Positions 24,119 to 33,681 of a stretch of 58,548 nucleotides of DNA are shown here, piece after piece. The notes beneath the pieces were generated by a model that made no database searches, had not been told where the DNA came from, and saw only the letters and a list, made by a program, of their open reading frames with translations. Source of the DNA: Acetobacteraceae bacterium (GTDB taxonomy: Bacteria; Pseudomonadota; Alphaproteobacteria; Acetobacterales; Acetobacteraceae); NCBI GenBank assembly GCA_947371015.1, contig CANBNK010000019.1, positions 1-58,548 of the forward strand, written 5' to 3'. Both the position numbers and the translations under genes were made by a program. Position 1 is the stretch's first letter, and every line of letters starts with the position of its first letter.

Positions 24119-24649
24119 ATGTCGCTCGAAGCCCTGCGCAATGCGCTGCCGGACTATGCCAAGGACCAGAAGCTGAACCTCGGCAGCCTGGCGGCCGAAA
24201 CCCTCCTGACCGAGCAGCAGCGTGCCGGTACCTTCGTGGTCTCGGCGCTGGCCAGCCGCAACCCGCAGGTGATCCGCGAGATCGTGGCCGAGTTCGGCCC
24301 GCAGCTTGCGCCGGAAGCGCTGGTTGCCGCCAAGGCCGCCGCCAGCGTGATGGGCATGAACAACATCTACTACCGCTTCACCCACCTGGTGGCCGGCGAC
24401 TACGCCCAGATGCCGGCCCGGCTGCGCATGAACATCATGGCCAAGCCGGGCGTCGAGAAGGTGGACTTCGAGCTGTGGTCCCTTGCGGTTTCAGCCATCA
24501 ATGGCTGCGGCATGTGCATGGAAAGCCATGAGAAGACGCTGCTGCAACACGGCGTTTCCAAGGAAGCGGTGCAGGCCGCGGTGCGGATTGCCGCGGTTGT
24601 CCATGCCACAGCGGCAACCTTGGACGGCGAGGCCGCCCTCGCCGCCTGA
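24119..24649 (+). CDS. ahpD: alkyl hydroperoxide reductase AhpD
   Basis: CMD-family thiol reductase, 176 aa, that recycles oxidised AhpC. The active-site CGMC (Cys130, Cys133) lies in [15 protein letters not shown] with the conserved Glu and His of the proton relay. [11 protein letters not shown] and [17 protein letters not shown] match AhpD proper rather than general carboxymuconolactone decarboxylases. It is preceded by GAAGGAG and lies in the same transcription unit as ahpC. Confidence 0.94.
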   Translation: MSLEALRNALPDYAKDQKLNLGSLAAETLLTEQQRAGTFVVSALASRNPQVIREIVAEFGPQLAPEALVAAKAAASVMGMNNIYYRFTHLVAGDYAQMPARLRMNIMAKPGVEKVDFELWSLAVSAINGCGMCMESHEKTLLQHGVSKEAVQAAVRIAAVVHATAATLDGEAALAA

Positions 24650-24716
24650 AGGCGCGGATTAAGGCTGCGCTAACCCGGCCGGTGCAGGTTGCCCACCGGC
24701 CGGGAAGCAGGGCGTC

Positions 24717-26294
24717 ATGCAGGGCAGTTTCAATTCAGCGTTGCCGAACCCGTTGCGCCGCGTGGCGGACCGGGAGAGGTTTCTCGCCTTCGCCTTCACC
24801 GCGGCCGAGTTGCTGGTGGAAACCGATGCCAGCGGCATCATCACCTTCGCCGCCGGCAGCTTCCAGCACCGCCTGGGCGAGCCGCCGGAAGCCTTCGTCG
24901 GGCGGCCGATGCACGCGCTGTTCAGCGCCACCGAACGCGACGGCTTCAACACCGTCTTCGCCCTGCTGGCGGCGCGGGGCCGGCTGGCGCCCTGCACCTT
25001 CCACCTGGCGGACCGCGCGGCCACCCAGGTTGCCGTGGCCGGCCTGATGCTGCCGCAGCCCGAGGGCAACAGCTTCTGCCTGACCGTCTCCGCCATGCCG
25101 GTGGCCAGCCTGAACTGCCGCGCCGATACCGGCAGCCTGCCCCAGGCGGCGGAAGCGCGGCTGCGCCAGCCGGGCGCCGGCGCCTCGCTCGGCCTGCTGG
25201 AACTGGCCGGGCCGAACGGGCCGCTCACCCCCAGGCCGGAACTGGCGGCCCGCCTGGGCGCGGCGCTGACCGAGGCGAGCGGCGACAGCCTGGCCAGCGA
25301 ACTCGGTGCCGGGCGCTACGGCGTGCTCTCCACCACCGCGACCGACCTGGCGGCCATCGGCGCGCGGCTTGAAGCGGTGCTGGCAGAGGCCGGCGAGGCC
25401 GGGTCGGTTTCCAGCCGTAGCGTGGCGCTGGAACAGGAAGGGCTGTCGCCGCTACAGGCCACGCGGGCGCTGCGCTACGCCCTGGCCAGCTTCACCGAGG
25501 GCGGTGGTGCGGCGCTGGAGCGCGAGGGCTTCGCCGGCGGCCTGGCGGGCTTCGTTGCCCAGGCCTGCGCCAAGGCGGAAGCGCTACGCAAGGCCATCGC
25601 GGAACGCCGCTTCAAGTTGGCGTTCCAGCCGATCGTCAGCCTGATGGACCGCCGGATCCACCACTACGAGGCATTGTTGCGGCCAACCCCAAGCGTGGGT
25701 GTGCCAACGGCGCAGGCGCAGGACTTCGTGACCTTCGCCGAGACGGTGGGCCTTTCCGAGGAACTGGACTGGGCGGTGGTGGAGTTGGTGTGCGAAGCCG
25801 CCCGCGGCGCCGGCAACGTGCAGATCGCCTGCAACCTCTCGGGCCTGTCGCTGCAATCCCCGGCCTTCCGCGACCGTCTGCTGGCGCTGCTGGACGCCGA
25901 GCCCAGCCTGGTGCCGAAGCTGCTGGTGGAGATCACCGAGACCGCCGAGATCGAGCACGAGGCGGAAGCGGTCGCTACCGTGGAGGCATTGCGGGCGCGG
26001 AAAATGCCGCTGTGCATCGACGATTTCGGCGCCGGCGCGGCGGCCTTCCGCTACCTGCGCAGCTTCAAGGTGGACTACGTCAAGATCGATGGCCTGTACG
26101 TGCAGCACGCCATGCGCAGCGCGCAGGACCGCGGCTTCCTGGTAGCCATGGTGGAACTGGCGCGCAATGTCGGCGCCCAGGTGGTGGCCGAGCGGATCGA
26201 GACAGAAGCCGAATGCGCGGCGATGCAGCAGTTGGGCATCGGCTACGGCCAGGGCTGGCTGTTCGGCAAGGCGGGGCCCCTGCCGAAAGCCTAG
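24717..26294 (+). CDS. PAS-like sensor with EAL-domain c-di-GMP phosphodiesterase
   Basis: A 525-aa cytoplasmic protein without membrane segments. The N-terminal part (about 20-130) is PAS-like (FTAAELLVETDASGIITFA, FVGRPMHALFS). The middle (about 165-245) resembles a degenerate GGDEF fold with no GGDEF signature. The C-terminal EAL domain (about 290-520) keeps the catalytic set: EAL at Glu318 (HHYEALLR), Asn in CNLSG, Glu in LLVEITETAEIE, Asp435-Asp436 in IDDFGAGAAAF, Lys in YVKIDG, Glu in VAERIETE and Gln in GYGQGWLFGK. It should therefore hydrolyse c-di-GMP, with input from the PAS-like part. Monocistronic. Confidence 0.88.
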   Translation: MQGSFNSALPNPLRRVADRERFLAFAFTAAELLVETDASGIITFAAGSFQHRLGEPPEAFVGRPMHALFSATERDGFNTVFALLAARGRLAPCTFHLADRAATQVAVAGLMLPQPEGNSFCLTVSAMPVASLNCRADTGSLPQAAEARLRQPGAGASLGLLELAGPNGPLTPRPELAARLGAALTEASGDSLASELGAGRYGVLSTTATDLAAIGARLEAVLAEAGEAGSVSSRSVALEQEGLSPLQATRALRYALASFTEGGGAALEREGFAGGLAGFVAQACAKAEALRKAIAERRFKLAFQPIVSLMDRRIHHYEALLRPTPSVGVPTAQAQDFVTFAETVGLSEELDWAVVELVCEAARGAGNVQIACNLSGLSLQSPAFRDRLLALLDAEPSLVPKLLVEITETAEIEHEAEAVATVEALRARKMPLCIDDFGAGAAAFRYLRSFKVDYVKIDGLYVQHAMRSAQDRGFLVAMVELARNVGAQVVAERIETEAECAAMQQLGIGYGQGWLFGKAGPLPKA

Positions 26295-26342
26295 CCGCCG
26301 CTGGCTGAAGCGGTGTTCCCGCTGCAGCCGTGGTTTGAGCGG

Positions 26343-26388
26343 CTGATTTACGCCTTTCGACGTACCCGTCTCAGGCGATCAGGCTCTA
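26343..26388 (-). repeat. Dispersed palindromic element, copy E
   Basis: On the minus strand it reads TAGAGCCTGATCGCCTGAGA and ends GGCGTAAATCAG. Stems are CGCCT/AGGCG and GACG/CGTC. The first three bases are the TAG stop of the Bug receptor gene. Confidence 0.75.
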
Positions 26389-27351
26389 ATTCTCCACGGT
26401 AATACCGGTTTCGCGCACCACCTGAGCCCAGTGCTCGCGGTCTGCCGCCCAGAAGCGGGCCATATCCTCGGGCGTGCCGGGCACCGCGGTATGCGCGCCC
26501 TGCTGGAATCGGCGCTGGGTCTCCGGCAGGGCCAGCCACTTGTTGGTCTCGGCGTTGAGCTTTTCCACGATGCCGCGCGGTGTGCCGGTGGGGGCGAACA
26601 GACCGAACCAGACTTCCTCGTTGAAGCCGGGGTAGCCAACCTCGGACAGCAGCGGCAGATGCGGGAATAGCGGGCTGCGCTCCGGCCCGGTCAGCGCCAG
26701 CGGCTTCACCTTGCCCTCGCGCATCAACTGGCCGGAGGAGCCGATATTGTCGATGATGAAGTCGCATTCCCCGGTGACGATGCTCAGCATGACGTTCTGC
26801 CGGTAGGGAATGTGCACGATGGGAATGCCGGCACGGCGGCGGAAGCGGTCCACCAACAGATGCCCGACGCTGCCGATGCCCACACTGGCCATGTTCAGCG
26901 GGCCGGGCTGCGCCTTGGCCCAGGCAACGAATTCCGCCGTGGTGGTGCCCGGCACCTTGTTGGTCGCAATCAGCAGCATGCCGTAGCGGTAGGTATTGGC
27001 GATGGGCGTGAAGGCCTTGACCGGGTCGAAACCGACATTTCGGATGACAAGGGGGGCCACGACCTGGAAGCTGTTGGGCGTGAACAGCAGCGTATAGCCA
27101 TCGGCCGGGGCATTCGCGGCCAGCACGCTGCCGATGGCGCCGCTGCCGCCGGCGCGGTTTTCCAGCACGAAGGGCACGCCGAAGGCGCGGCCGAAATGCT
27201 CGCACAGCAGCCGGACATAGACATCGGCGGGGCTGCCGGGGGAGCCGGGATAGATGACCTTGACCGGCCGGGTGCCAGGCCAGGCTTCCTGGGCACGGGC
27301 ATGGCCGGCCAACGCGAGGCCTGGGGCGGCAAGCAGGGTGCGGCGATGCAT
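26386..27351 (-). CDS. Bug/TctC-family substrate-binding protein
   Basis: A 321-aa periplasmic receptor with a short signal peptide (HRRTLLAAPGLALAGHARAQ). Family motifs are RPVKVIYPGSPGSPADVYVR, FVLENRAGGSGAIGSV, DGYTLLFTPNSF and VHIPYRQNVML. It is a distant paralogue of the receptor at 5155-6150. No transporter membrane genes are adjacent and the ligand is unknown. Its stop codon is part of the palindromic repeat that follows. Confidence 0.87.
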   Translation of the reverse strand: MHRRTLLAAPGLALAGHARAQEAWPGTRPVKVIYPGSPGSPADVYVRLLCEHFGRAFGVPFVLENRAGGSGAIGSVLAANAPADGYTLLFTPNSFQVVAPLVIRNVGFDPVKAFTPIANTYRYGMLLIATNKVPGTTTAEFVAWAKAQPGPLNMASVGIGSVGHLLVDRFRRRAGIPIVHIPYRQNVMLSIVTGECDFIIDNIGSSGQLMREGKVKPLALTGPERSPLFPHLPLLSEVGYPGFNEEVWFGLFAPTGTPRGIVEKLNAETNKWLALPETQRRFQQGAHTAVPGTPEDMARFWAADREHWAQVVRETGITVEN

Positions 27352-27446
27352 GGGCGGTGTCCTCCGGCGTTTTGCCGCAGGCTATCGCGGGATCGGGTCA
27401 GACTGAAGCGGTTGCTGCAACCTGGGCGCCCAGAATCAGGCATGCG

Positions 27447-27716
27447 CTAAGGCCGCGTCGGCGCCGGCGGCAGGCGCGGCGCCCGCCTCGGCAGCCGGCG
27501 CCAACGCCGCGGCGGCACCAGCGCCTCGGCCGCTTCCGAGATCAGGCAGGCCGGCAGGGCCGGATGGCGGGCCAGCAGGATGTTGCGCACGGCTTCCGCG
27601 ACAGCGCCATACGACAGTCCGCGGCCCAGCGCCGAGTCCCGCGCCGAAGCCATGGCCAGCCAGGTGCCTGCTGCCAACCATGCCGGCGCCGCGGGGTTTT
27701 CATCGCCATGCGTCAT
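27447..27716 (-). CDS. small hypothetical protein behind a LexA-type box
   Basis: An 89-aa frame beginning MTHGDENPAAPAWLAAGTWL. A helical N-terminal half (VAEAVRNILLARHPALPACL) is followed by a basic, Pro-rich tail (PPRRWRRLPRRAPRLPPAP). No domain is recognised. Support for it being real comes from the GTTC-N7-GTTC box 26 bp upstream of its ATG, with an AT-rich TAATAT between, which would make it a DNA-damage-inducible gene. The ribosome site is weak (CTCACCCGC precedes the ATG). Confidence 0.5.
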   Translation of the reverse strand: MTHGDENPAAPAWLAAGTWLAMASARDSALGRGLSYGAVAEAVRNILLARHPALPACLISEAAEALVPPRRWRRLPRRAPRLPPAPTRP

Positions 27717-27741
27717 GCGGGTGAGACTGCTCGGATATTAA

Positions 27742-27756
27742 GAACAATTCAAGAAC
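27742..27756 (-). promoter_or_regulatory. Candidate LexA (SOS) box upstream of the 89-aa gene
   Basis: GAACAATTCAAGAAC fits the alphaproteobacterial LexA consensus GAAC-N7-GAAC (GTTC-N7-GTTC on the gene's strand) exactly. The second candidate in the window, upstream of the phosphatase gene, shares 15 of 17 positions including the spacer. It overlaps the promoter position of the small minus-strand gene. The rest of 27717-28080 holds nothing recognisable. Confidence 0.6.
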
Positions 27757-28080
27757 ATTTGGGCCGACAGGTTTGCTGGAACCGCGGGACGGCTGACGCT
27801 TGGAGCGAGGCCGCGGCTGACGATGTTGCTCGCGCTCGAGGGTGCGATTGCGTCAGCAAATACCGAGAGGGGCCTGGCTGGGCGCCCCTGGACGTCGCGG
27901 GCGCAGTCCTCAGCGATGGAAGCGATGGGCCAACCACCGCGCGATGGCATGGCCCAGCTTGGCCGGCATGCCCGCGGGTGCGGTGGCAATGAGCGGTAGG
28001 ACAGAAGCCGCGAAAAAATACGGCCCAGAGGCTGGACGAGCGGCACCGCCCAGTGTAGTGACCCGGCCCTGCCTCGGCAC

Positions 28081-28156
<76 letters not shown>

Positions 28157-28683
28157 GGCATTTCAATGGGTTAGGGGAATCGCCCCGGCCCGTCTCCAAT
28201 CCCATCTCCAATATCGACTTATGGCCCTGGGTGTATCCGGGCGGTTCATTCCCGCGAACGGCGCGTGGTGCGCCTCGTTCTGGCTGCCTCCTGCGCTTGC
28301 ACTCACTCGCATCGGTGGGACCAGCACATGGCCCGGCCCCTTCAACCTCCGCCATACGCGCGTCAGCCGGCCAGTGCGTTCAACGCCAGAACGGGCGGTA
28401 GCGCCTGCACAGTGCTCTGCCGCTCCTCCGCGGCCAGCCCCCTGGCCGGCAGGAGGGTGCTGGCGGTGATGGTAGCCTCGCGGCCACTCCATCCCGGGAT
28501 CGCCGCCAGCAGCCAGCGGATGGCTGGCGCGCGGGTAGCGGCCGCGGACGCACAGGGCAGCCGGTTCAGGCCGTTGGATGCGGCATGGGCGCCACCATTG
28601 GAGACACCCCGCTGTTGCCAGTGAACACCGATAGGGCGGCTATGCTTCCCGCGCTGGGGATGGAGAGACGCCCGCCCCGCCGG
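28157..28683. other. Gene-free stretch downstream of tRNA-Glu
   Basis: Several overlapping open frames exist on both strands, but none has a domain, a ribosome site or consistent coding character. Some run back through the tRNA and give spurious peptides. It is probably degraded insertion DNA. Confidence 0.5.
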
Positions 28684-29037
28684 CTAGGGTGCCTCGCCCA
28701 GTTCGGCCAGTAGGTGCCCGACATGGCCGGCCAGCACCGGCATATCCTCGGTCACGGTGCGCCACACGGTAGCGTCGTCCACCGTGGCATAGCCATGAAT
28801 CAGCAGGTTGCGGAACGCCACCGCCCGCGCCAGGTCCGGGATGCGGGCCGCCAGGTGGGGCGCGCTACGGGACAGGCGGTTCAGCGCCTCGCCCACGATC
28901 TCGCATTGGCGCTCCACTGCCGAGCGCAGCAGCCGATCCGCCAGGTAGTCCTCTCGGCTGCGGCCGGCGATGAAGCTGGCCAGCGCCGCCGCGGCCTCCC
29001 GCGCATCCCACAGAAAGGCGCGGGGATCAGGCGGCAT
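28684..29037 (-). CDS. hepT: HepT-like HEPN ribonuclease toxin
   Basis: A 117-aa HEPN protein of the HepT (DUF86) type. Helices around DYLADRLLRSAVERQCEIVGEALNRL precede the RNase motif RNLLIHGY (Arg76, His81, Tyr83: RX4HXY). Such toxins cleave RNA and are silenced by AMPylation of the motif tyrosine by the MNT partner, as shown for Shewanella HepT/MntA. The ATG at 29037 overlaps the 3' end of mntA by 11 bp, indicating coupled translation. The catalytic motif is intact. Confidence 0.88.
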   Translation of the reverse strand: MPPDPRAFLWDAREAAAALASFIAGRSREDYLADRLLRSAVERQCEIVGEALNRLSRSAPHLAARIPDLARAVAFRNLLIHGYATVDDATVWRTVTEDMPVLAGHVGHLLAELGEAP

Positions 29038-29338
29038 GCAGCGGCAGGCGGGCGGCGTCGATGCTGGCGCGCAGGTAGGGGTTGCGGATGGCCGACGCCA
29101 TGGCGAGGTCCACGCGATACCCCAGCAGCGCCTCCAGCGCGGCGCGCAGCGCCAGGAAGTCCGCCAGGGCCGGCGGGGTGTGGCTCGGCTCGTACTCCAC
29201 CAGCAGGTCGAGGTCCGAGCGCGCGGGGTCGAAGGCCTCGCCGCGGGCGGCCGAGCCGAACAGGTCCAGCCGTCGCACGTGGAAGCTGCGGCAGAGGGCG
29301 GCGATTTCGGCGCGGTGCTGGGCAAGGGTGGGGAGCAT
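29027..29338 (-). CDS. mntA: MntA-like minimal nucleotidyltransferase antitoxin
   Basis: A 103-aa protein with the polymerase-beta NTase signature FGSAARGEAFDPARSDLDLL: Gly28-Ser29 and the metal-binding pair Asp42/Asp44, plus VDLAMASAI later. The active site looks intact. It precedes hepT in an overlapping operon, so it should AMPylate and neutralise HepT. ATG at 29338 is preferred over 29365 because it gives the usual short N-terminus. Confidence 0.88.
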   Translation of the reverse strand: MLPTLAQHRAEIAALCRSFHVRRLDLFGSAARGEAFDPARSDLDLLVEYEPSHTPPALADFLALRAALEALLGYRVDLAMASAIRNPYLRASIDAARLPLHAA

Positions 29339-29365
29339 GGCGGCCTCGGGCAGTGGAGACATCAT

Positions 29366-29962
29366 AGCGCGTTCCGGCGGTCGTGTTCCATGCCGGCGGG
29401 TGTGGCGTGGTCCAGCAGCAGCGCGCCACCGGCAGGCCGGACAGGCAGGCTGCCGAGGTGCTGGCGCCAGTGCCGCACCAGCCCGCCCAGGGCCGCGCTC
29501 TGGGGCCTCGCCAGCGGTCCCGGCTGGCTTGGTGCTGTCCCCTGTTCTTCAGCCACCCTAGGCCCAGGTGAGCAGGCCGGAGCCGGTGCAGGGCAGCAGC
29601 CGGCAGGGTGCAGGCCCGGTAGCACAAGCGGGGGCAGGCAGCCGCCGCGGCGCCACCGGCGGGACCGCGGCGGCCAAGCGGGCACCCCCCCCCGGTGCAT
29701 CGAATGGAGGGGGGAGTGGGTCGTGAAAATGCACCCCCGCCGGCATTCCTCCGCTGGAATATGCGGGCCATGCCCCCCCGGGGTAGGGCGCTTCTGGCGA
29801 AAAGGGTCCCATGTCGGCCGTAGCCGTGGTGATTTCTGACGGCGTGATCTCTGATCGCCTACCATCGCCAAGCGGCCGCGGAACTTCCTTCCTTGGATCG
29901 AACCAATGGCGTTCCATCGAGACATCGGCCATCATCCGGTGTCGGAATGAAGGCAACTCGCT
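29366..29962. other. Gene-free stretch upstream of mntA
   Basis: GC-rich sequence with Pro/Arg-rich chance frames on both strands and a run of nine C (29686 region). No supported gene; presumably contains the mntA-hepT promoter near 29340-29400 and that of the small gene near 29900-29960. Confidence 0.4.
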
Positions 29963-30190
29963 ATGCGGTCTTGGATGGAAGCGCTGCGTGAGAATGGGCA
30001 AATGCGCGCGCTACTTGCCGGCGTGTGCATCGGCCTCAGCGTTGGGGTGGCCGCTACCCTGGCTTACGAGCGGTACCTCGGCCGGCCCAGTACCTTTGCC
30101 GTGTGCGTGCTTGAACACCTTGGTGCTTCCGCCAGCAACTTCGCAGCGAGGCTTGTCGAAATGGCATGCCGCCAACAGTTTCCGGAATAG
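29963..30190 (+). CDS. small single-pass membrane protein, unknown function
   Basis: A 75-aa protein: a hydrophobic helix (ALLAGVCIGLSVGVAATLAY, residues about 16-35), then a short exported-looking tail with AVCVLEHLGASASN...EMACRQQFPE. Two Cys in the tail could pair. The tail pattern recalls small proteins widespread in proteobacteria (CVL... ending in ACR...F), but no name can be given. Weak AAGG lies 12 bp upstream. Confidence 0.5.
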   Translation: MRSWMEALRENGQMRALLAGVCIGLSVGVAATLAYERYLGRPSTFAVCVLEHLGASASNFAARLVEMACRQQFPE

Positions 30191-30366
30191 CGCAATGACT
30201 GGAATCGGTTCGTGGCAGACAAGATTTTGCGGCGTCAGCCAGGTGGATAGCGCAACTCAAGGCCGATTCTCGGTGTGTCTTTCAGGCTCTGGCTACAGTC
30301 GTTCGGAGGCATGCGGTGACGTCTCCTGCCGCAGCGATCTGGGCGCCATAGTGTAGCGGCGGCGGC

Positions 30367-30786
30367 TCAGACGTAGCTCAACCAATCGTCCAGCGGTGTC
30401 TCACGAATCAGAGTCGCCATGTCAGGCATGTGCCGCACCGGCATCGGGTCCGCCGCCGGCAACTCCACCAGCAGGTTCAGGTAGTCCGGCCACAGCGGGT
30501 TGTCGTCCAGCAGCGCCATCACTTGGAATGCGGGATCACTCGCTTCGGGCACCCCGGCTTCCCACAGGCCGCGGCCTTCCAGTGCGGCTACCAGGCTGGC
30601 CACCGCCCCTTGCGGGTCCTCATCCGACTGCACCATCGCCAGCACCCGGCTCTCCAGCCGGTCCCGGTACTGGCGGTGCGTCAGCCCCGCCTTCAGGTCG
30701 CCCGGTTGCAGCGGCACCGCGGCGAGTGGCGGGTTCTGCCCCGGTGGGCACCAGGCCAGTTCAGGCCAGTCTTCGTCATCAGCCAT
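30367..30786 (-). CDS. acidic hypothetical protein
   Basis: A 139-aa protein starting MADDEDWPELAWCPPGQNPP, rich in Asp, Glu, Leu and Pro, with no signal or membrane segment. Segments such as PQGAVASLVAALEGRGLWEA and DNPLWPDYLNLLVEL look helical. No family is recognised. ATG at 30786 follows AGGGAG at a good distance and begins the acidic N-terminus; the longer frame upstream is unlikely. It lies in the decayed island. Confidence 0.55.
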   Translation of the reverse strand: MADDEDWPELAWCPPGQNPPLAAVPLQPGDLKAGLTHRQYRDRLESRVLAMVQSDEDPQGAVASLVAALEGRGLWEAGVPEASDPAFQVMALLDDNPLWPDYLNLLVELPAADPMPVRHMPDMATLIRETPLDDWLSYV

Positions 30787-31155
30787 GGCGCACTCCCTGG
30801 CGCAGCCGAGCGTCCCGATACTTCTAGTCAGGGAAGTAAATCGACAAGTGTCGCGTCGCCCAACTGGCCGTTTGCGGTGTTCCATCCTATCCAGACATTT
30901 GGCGAAAACGCCACATCCCATCGGTATGACCCCGCCGAAAGCCTTTGCTTACCGAAAGTCGAGGGAATACCTCGGGTTCAGCCCTCTTTCGGCGCTTTTT
31001 GGAGGATGGCGAATGGGTGAACCAACAGGCGGAGCGGCCACGCCAATACCACCTCTGCGGTGCATTTTCGGGCGCAGCGAACGACCGGCGGCAAATACTT
31101 GGCCCGCGGCATCAGTCGGCAGTCGCCAAACCGTGATTTTGATCCCCTCACCAGC

Positions 31156-31199
31156 CAACTTCCCCCAAAGGGGAACAGCAACTTCCCCCGGAGGGGAAC
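31156..31199. repeat. Two 23-bp-spaced iteron-like palindromes
   Basis: Direct repeats of about 21 bp (31156-31176 and 31179-31199), each containing TTCCCC-N4-GGGGAA, with centres 23 bp apart, about two helical turns. They lie just past the 3' end of the primase-like gene inside the otherwise gene-free stretch 30787-31238. They look like binding sites for a replication or regulatory protein of the element. Confidence 0.6.
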
Positions 31200-31238
31200 G
31201 CCAGTGATACCAGGGGAGGATATAGAGGGGAGGGGTTC

Positions 31239-32174
31239 TTAGCCTACTCCTTCCCCATTCCAAGGGCCGAGGCGGTATCGGCCCGCCTTGCCGTGCTTTG
31301 GTCCTGTCTCGGCAAGCAGCAGGCCGGCGCGCACCAAGCCGTCAGCGGCGGCCGATACCTGCGCCTCCCCCGCCTCCCATTCCCGGGCGAGTGCATGGGC
31401 GGACAGATCGAAGGGCTCGGCGCCGGCCAGGCCGTGCCGGGACACCAGCAGGGCCAACAGCCGCATCTCGGCCGGGCGCAACTCCAGCAGCAGGCGCCGC
31501 AGCGCGAGGCGGGGCCAGCGAAGGCGCGGAGACGGCCCGCCGTCATTCTCGGCGTGCAGCCAGGGCAGGTCGAAGGCCGCGGCTTTGCCTGGACGCCCCT
31601 TCGGGCGCTCGGCCTCAGTCATCAGGCGTAGCCGCCCTTCCGCAACCAGCGCCTTGCGAGCGGCGACGATGTGGCGCTGGGCCCGGGTGCTGGCGGGATT
31701 CCTGCCCGGTAGCTTCTGCAACCAGGGCGGCGTGACGGAGCGGCAGATGGCGCGTTGCTGGGAACCGGAGCCGGCCGCGTACGCCAGGGCTAACTGCGTC
31801 TCGATCTCGTCATGGCGCGCGATGGCCTCAAGCGAAGAAGGCTTGATGCGGAGGAAGCCAGGCCCGCGCGGCGCTTCCGGCTTTGCCACGGGCGCGCCCT
31901 GCTTGGCCGGCTGGCTGGTGGTGCCTGCGAACGCGGGCCCGGCCTCCTGGACAAGCCAGCGTAGGGTTTCCGGCGACACCTCGTCGATACATTCAGCGGC
32001 GTTGGGCAGCGGCGCGAAGGTGACGGTGAAGTAGCCGCCGCCGAGGTGGAGTTCTGCGCCGGCGCGCTTCTGGCCTTCCAGCGCCGCCACCTTCCACTCG
32101 CGCTTCCACTTCCCGCCGAGGAGCTTTCGGAGCTCCTGCACCACGCTGGTGTGCAGCCTCATCAGCACATGCAC
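31239..32174 (-). pseudogene. 3' part of a primase/replication-like gene with winged-helix C-terminus
   Basis: The open frame encodes up to 311 aa from GTG 32174, but homology-like sequence starts further upstream: the same frame reads WSPSGRGVHVLM, the motif of phage/plasmid primase-polymerase proteins, before it hits a TGA near 32220. A following AELHLGGGYFTVTFAPLP fits the same domain (compare VEIY-GRYFTVT). The C-terminal part (RLLALLVSRHGLAGAEPFDL onward) looks like a winged helix. The N-terminal domain is missing, and the integrase remnant abuts it. Calling it a truncated replication gene is inference from motifs. Confidence 0.5.
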
Positions 32175-33681
32175 GCCACGGCCCGAGGGCGACCAGGCGC
32201 GCCACGATTGGCGCTGTCGTCATGGCCGGTGAATAGCGGGCCGTGGAACATGCCCCGCATCAGGCCATCGTTCGGCATCCGCCGGACAAAGCTGGGCGAT
32301 GCCGTAACCTCCTTTTTGGCGAAGCGGGCCTGCACGAAGGGTGAGCTAGCTCCGGCCAGCAAACCCATGTGCTTTGCCAGACCGCCCTCCAACGAGCTGA
32401 GGTGCTTGTTGATAGTGCCCTTAGCCAAGCGCCGTTCCGTCGTCGCCCGGCCATCAGCGCCGCGTTTCAGCTCGGCCTCCTGGTCCATGCGGTCGGCCAA
32501 CTCCAGCGCCTCGCGCGCCGAAAGTCCGGCAAAGACACCGCGGCCATGCATGGCCGGCACCGCCATCAGCTGTTCGACGAAGTCCTCGCAGACGGCGGTC
32601 GTGACCTCATTGATCGGCAAATCCCCGCAGATCTCGACGAACAGGTCGCGCGCCACTGCCCGATCGAGCAGGGTCTTCTCGCTAGTCTCATCCCGCCGCG
32701 ACGTCTTGCTATGGTCGATCCAGGCCGTCATCAGCTGCGACACCGGCTTCCCCGGCTCCAGCAGAGGGACTGGCGGTGGTGTCGAAGCTTCCGCTGCCGG
32801 CGGTGCCAGTGCGGGCGGCGGCGGCACCTCGCGCGACGCCACCACCAGCGCCATGGCGGGGTCAACGGCACGGTCGGGGTAGCTGCCGCGCTCGCGCCGA
32901 GCGGTCTCCCGCTCAACCTCGGCCATCACCTGCAGGGCGGCGCGACGCAGCAACGAGTGCAACGGCGCCGGCATCGGTGCGGCCACCAGTTGCTCGAGGA
33001 GTGGCACCACCCCGGCGGCTCCCTGCTGATCGTTCAGTCGATGGGCCTGGTCCAGCACCCGTGCGCGGCCAGTGGCTTCGGCGGCCCGACCGGTGGCAAC
33101 CCCATCGAGACGGGCGCGCCCCGGTTGGCGGTGCGGCTCGGCGGCCAACGCGGCGATGGTGGCAGCCGCCAGCTCGGGCGGCAGCATGACCTGATCATCC
33201 GGCTCATGCGCCTCGGCAAATGCCGCCAGCGCCTCTCCCAGCGCCGCTGGCACCGGCACCGGCTGGAAGCCTGGCGCAGGAGCCGGCATGTCCGCCGGCC
33301 GGCCGGCCCGGGCGATCTCCGCCTCGGCGACGAGGTGGTCGCGCAGCCTGGTCATCACCTCGGCCACGCTCACCGCGCTTGCCCCGGCCGCCGCTGTGAA
33401 CTGGGTCATGCTCCACCTCTCGAAAACGGCGTCCAGTTCGGCGGCCCGCTGCCGCGCCTGCACCCGCTCACCCGTAAAGAGGGAAAGGCAAATCCACCGC
33501 AGGTTGCAAATTTTTCGTCCGTCCGCGGAGCCTTACCTGGCGGCACCAGCGACAGCCGGCGACGCCAATACCAACGTCCCCGGCGCAACATCAGATGTGG
33601 CGTGCGGGGTGCCGGGCGGCGTCGAAGGGGTTTCAGTACCAGTACGGTGGTACAGCTTTGTGCGACAGCTATGTGTGACAC
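32162..33681 (-). pseudogene. Truncated, frameshifted tyrosine integrase
   Basis: Reads as a phage-type integrase broken twice. The extreme N-terminus is in one frame from 33681 (HLMLRRGRWYWRRRLS), while the rest continues in another frame from about 33530 (RKICNLRWICLSL, then ERVQARQRAAELDAVFERW). The SAM-like core-binding domain is present (TINKHLSSLEGGLAKHMGLL, FVRRMPNDGLMRGMFHGPLFTG), but the catalytic R...HxxR...Y domain that should follow FTG is absent; the frame ends in unrelated sequence at 32162. The start lies 71 bp from the 3' end of tRNA-Gln, the usual place for an element's integrase. Inactive. Confidence 0.65.
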
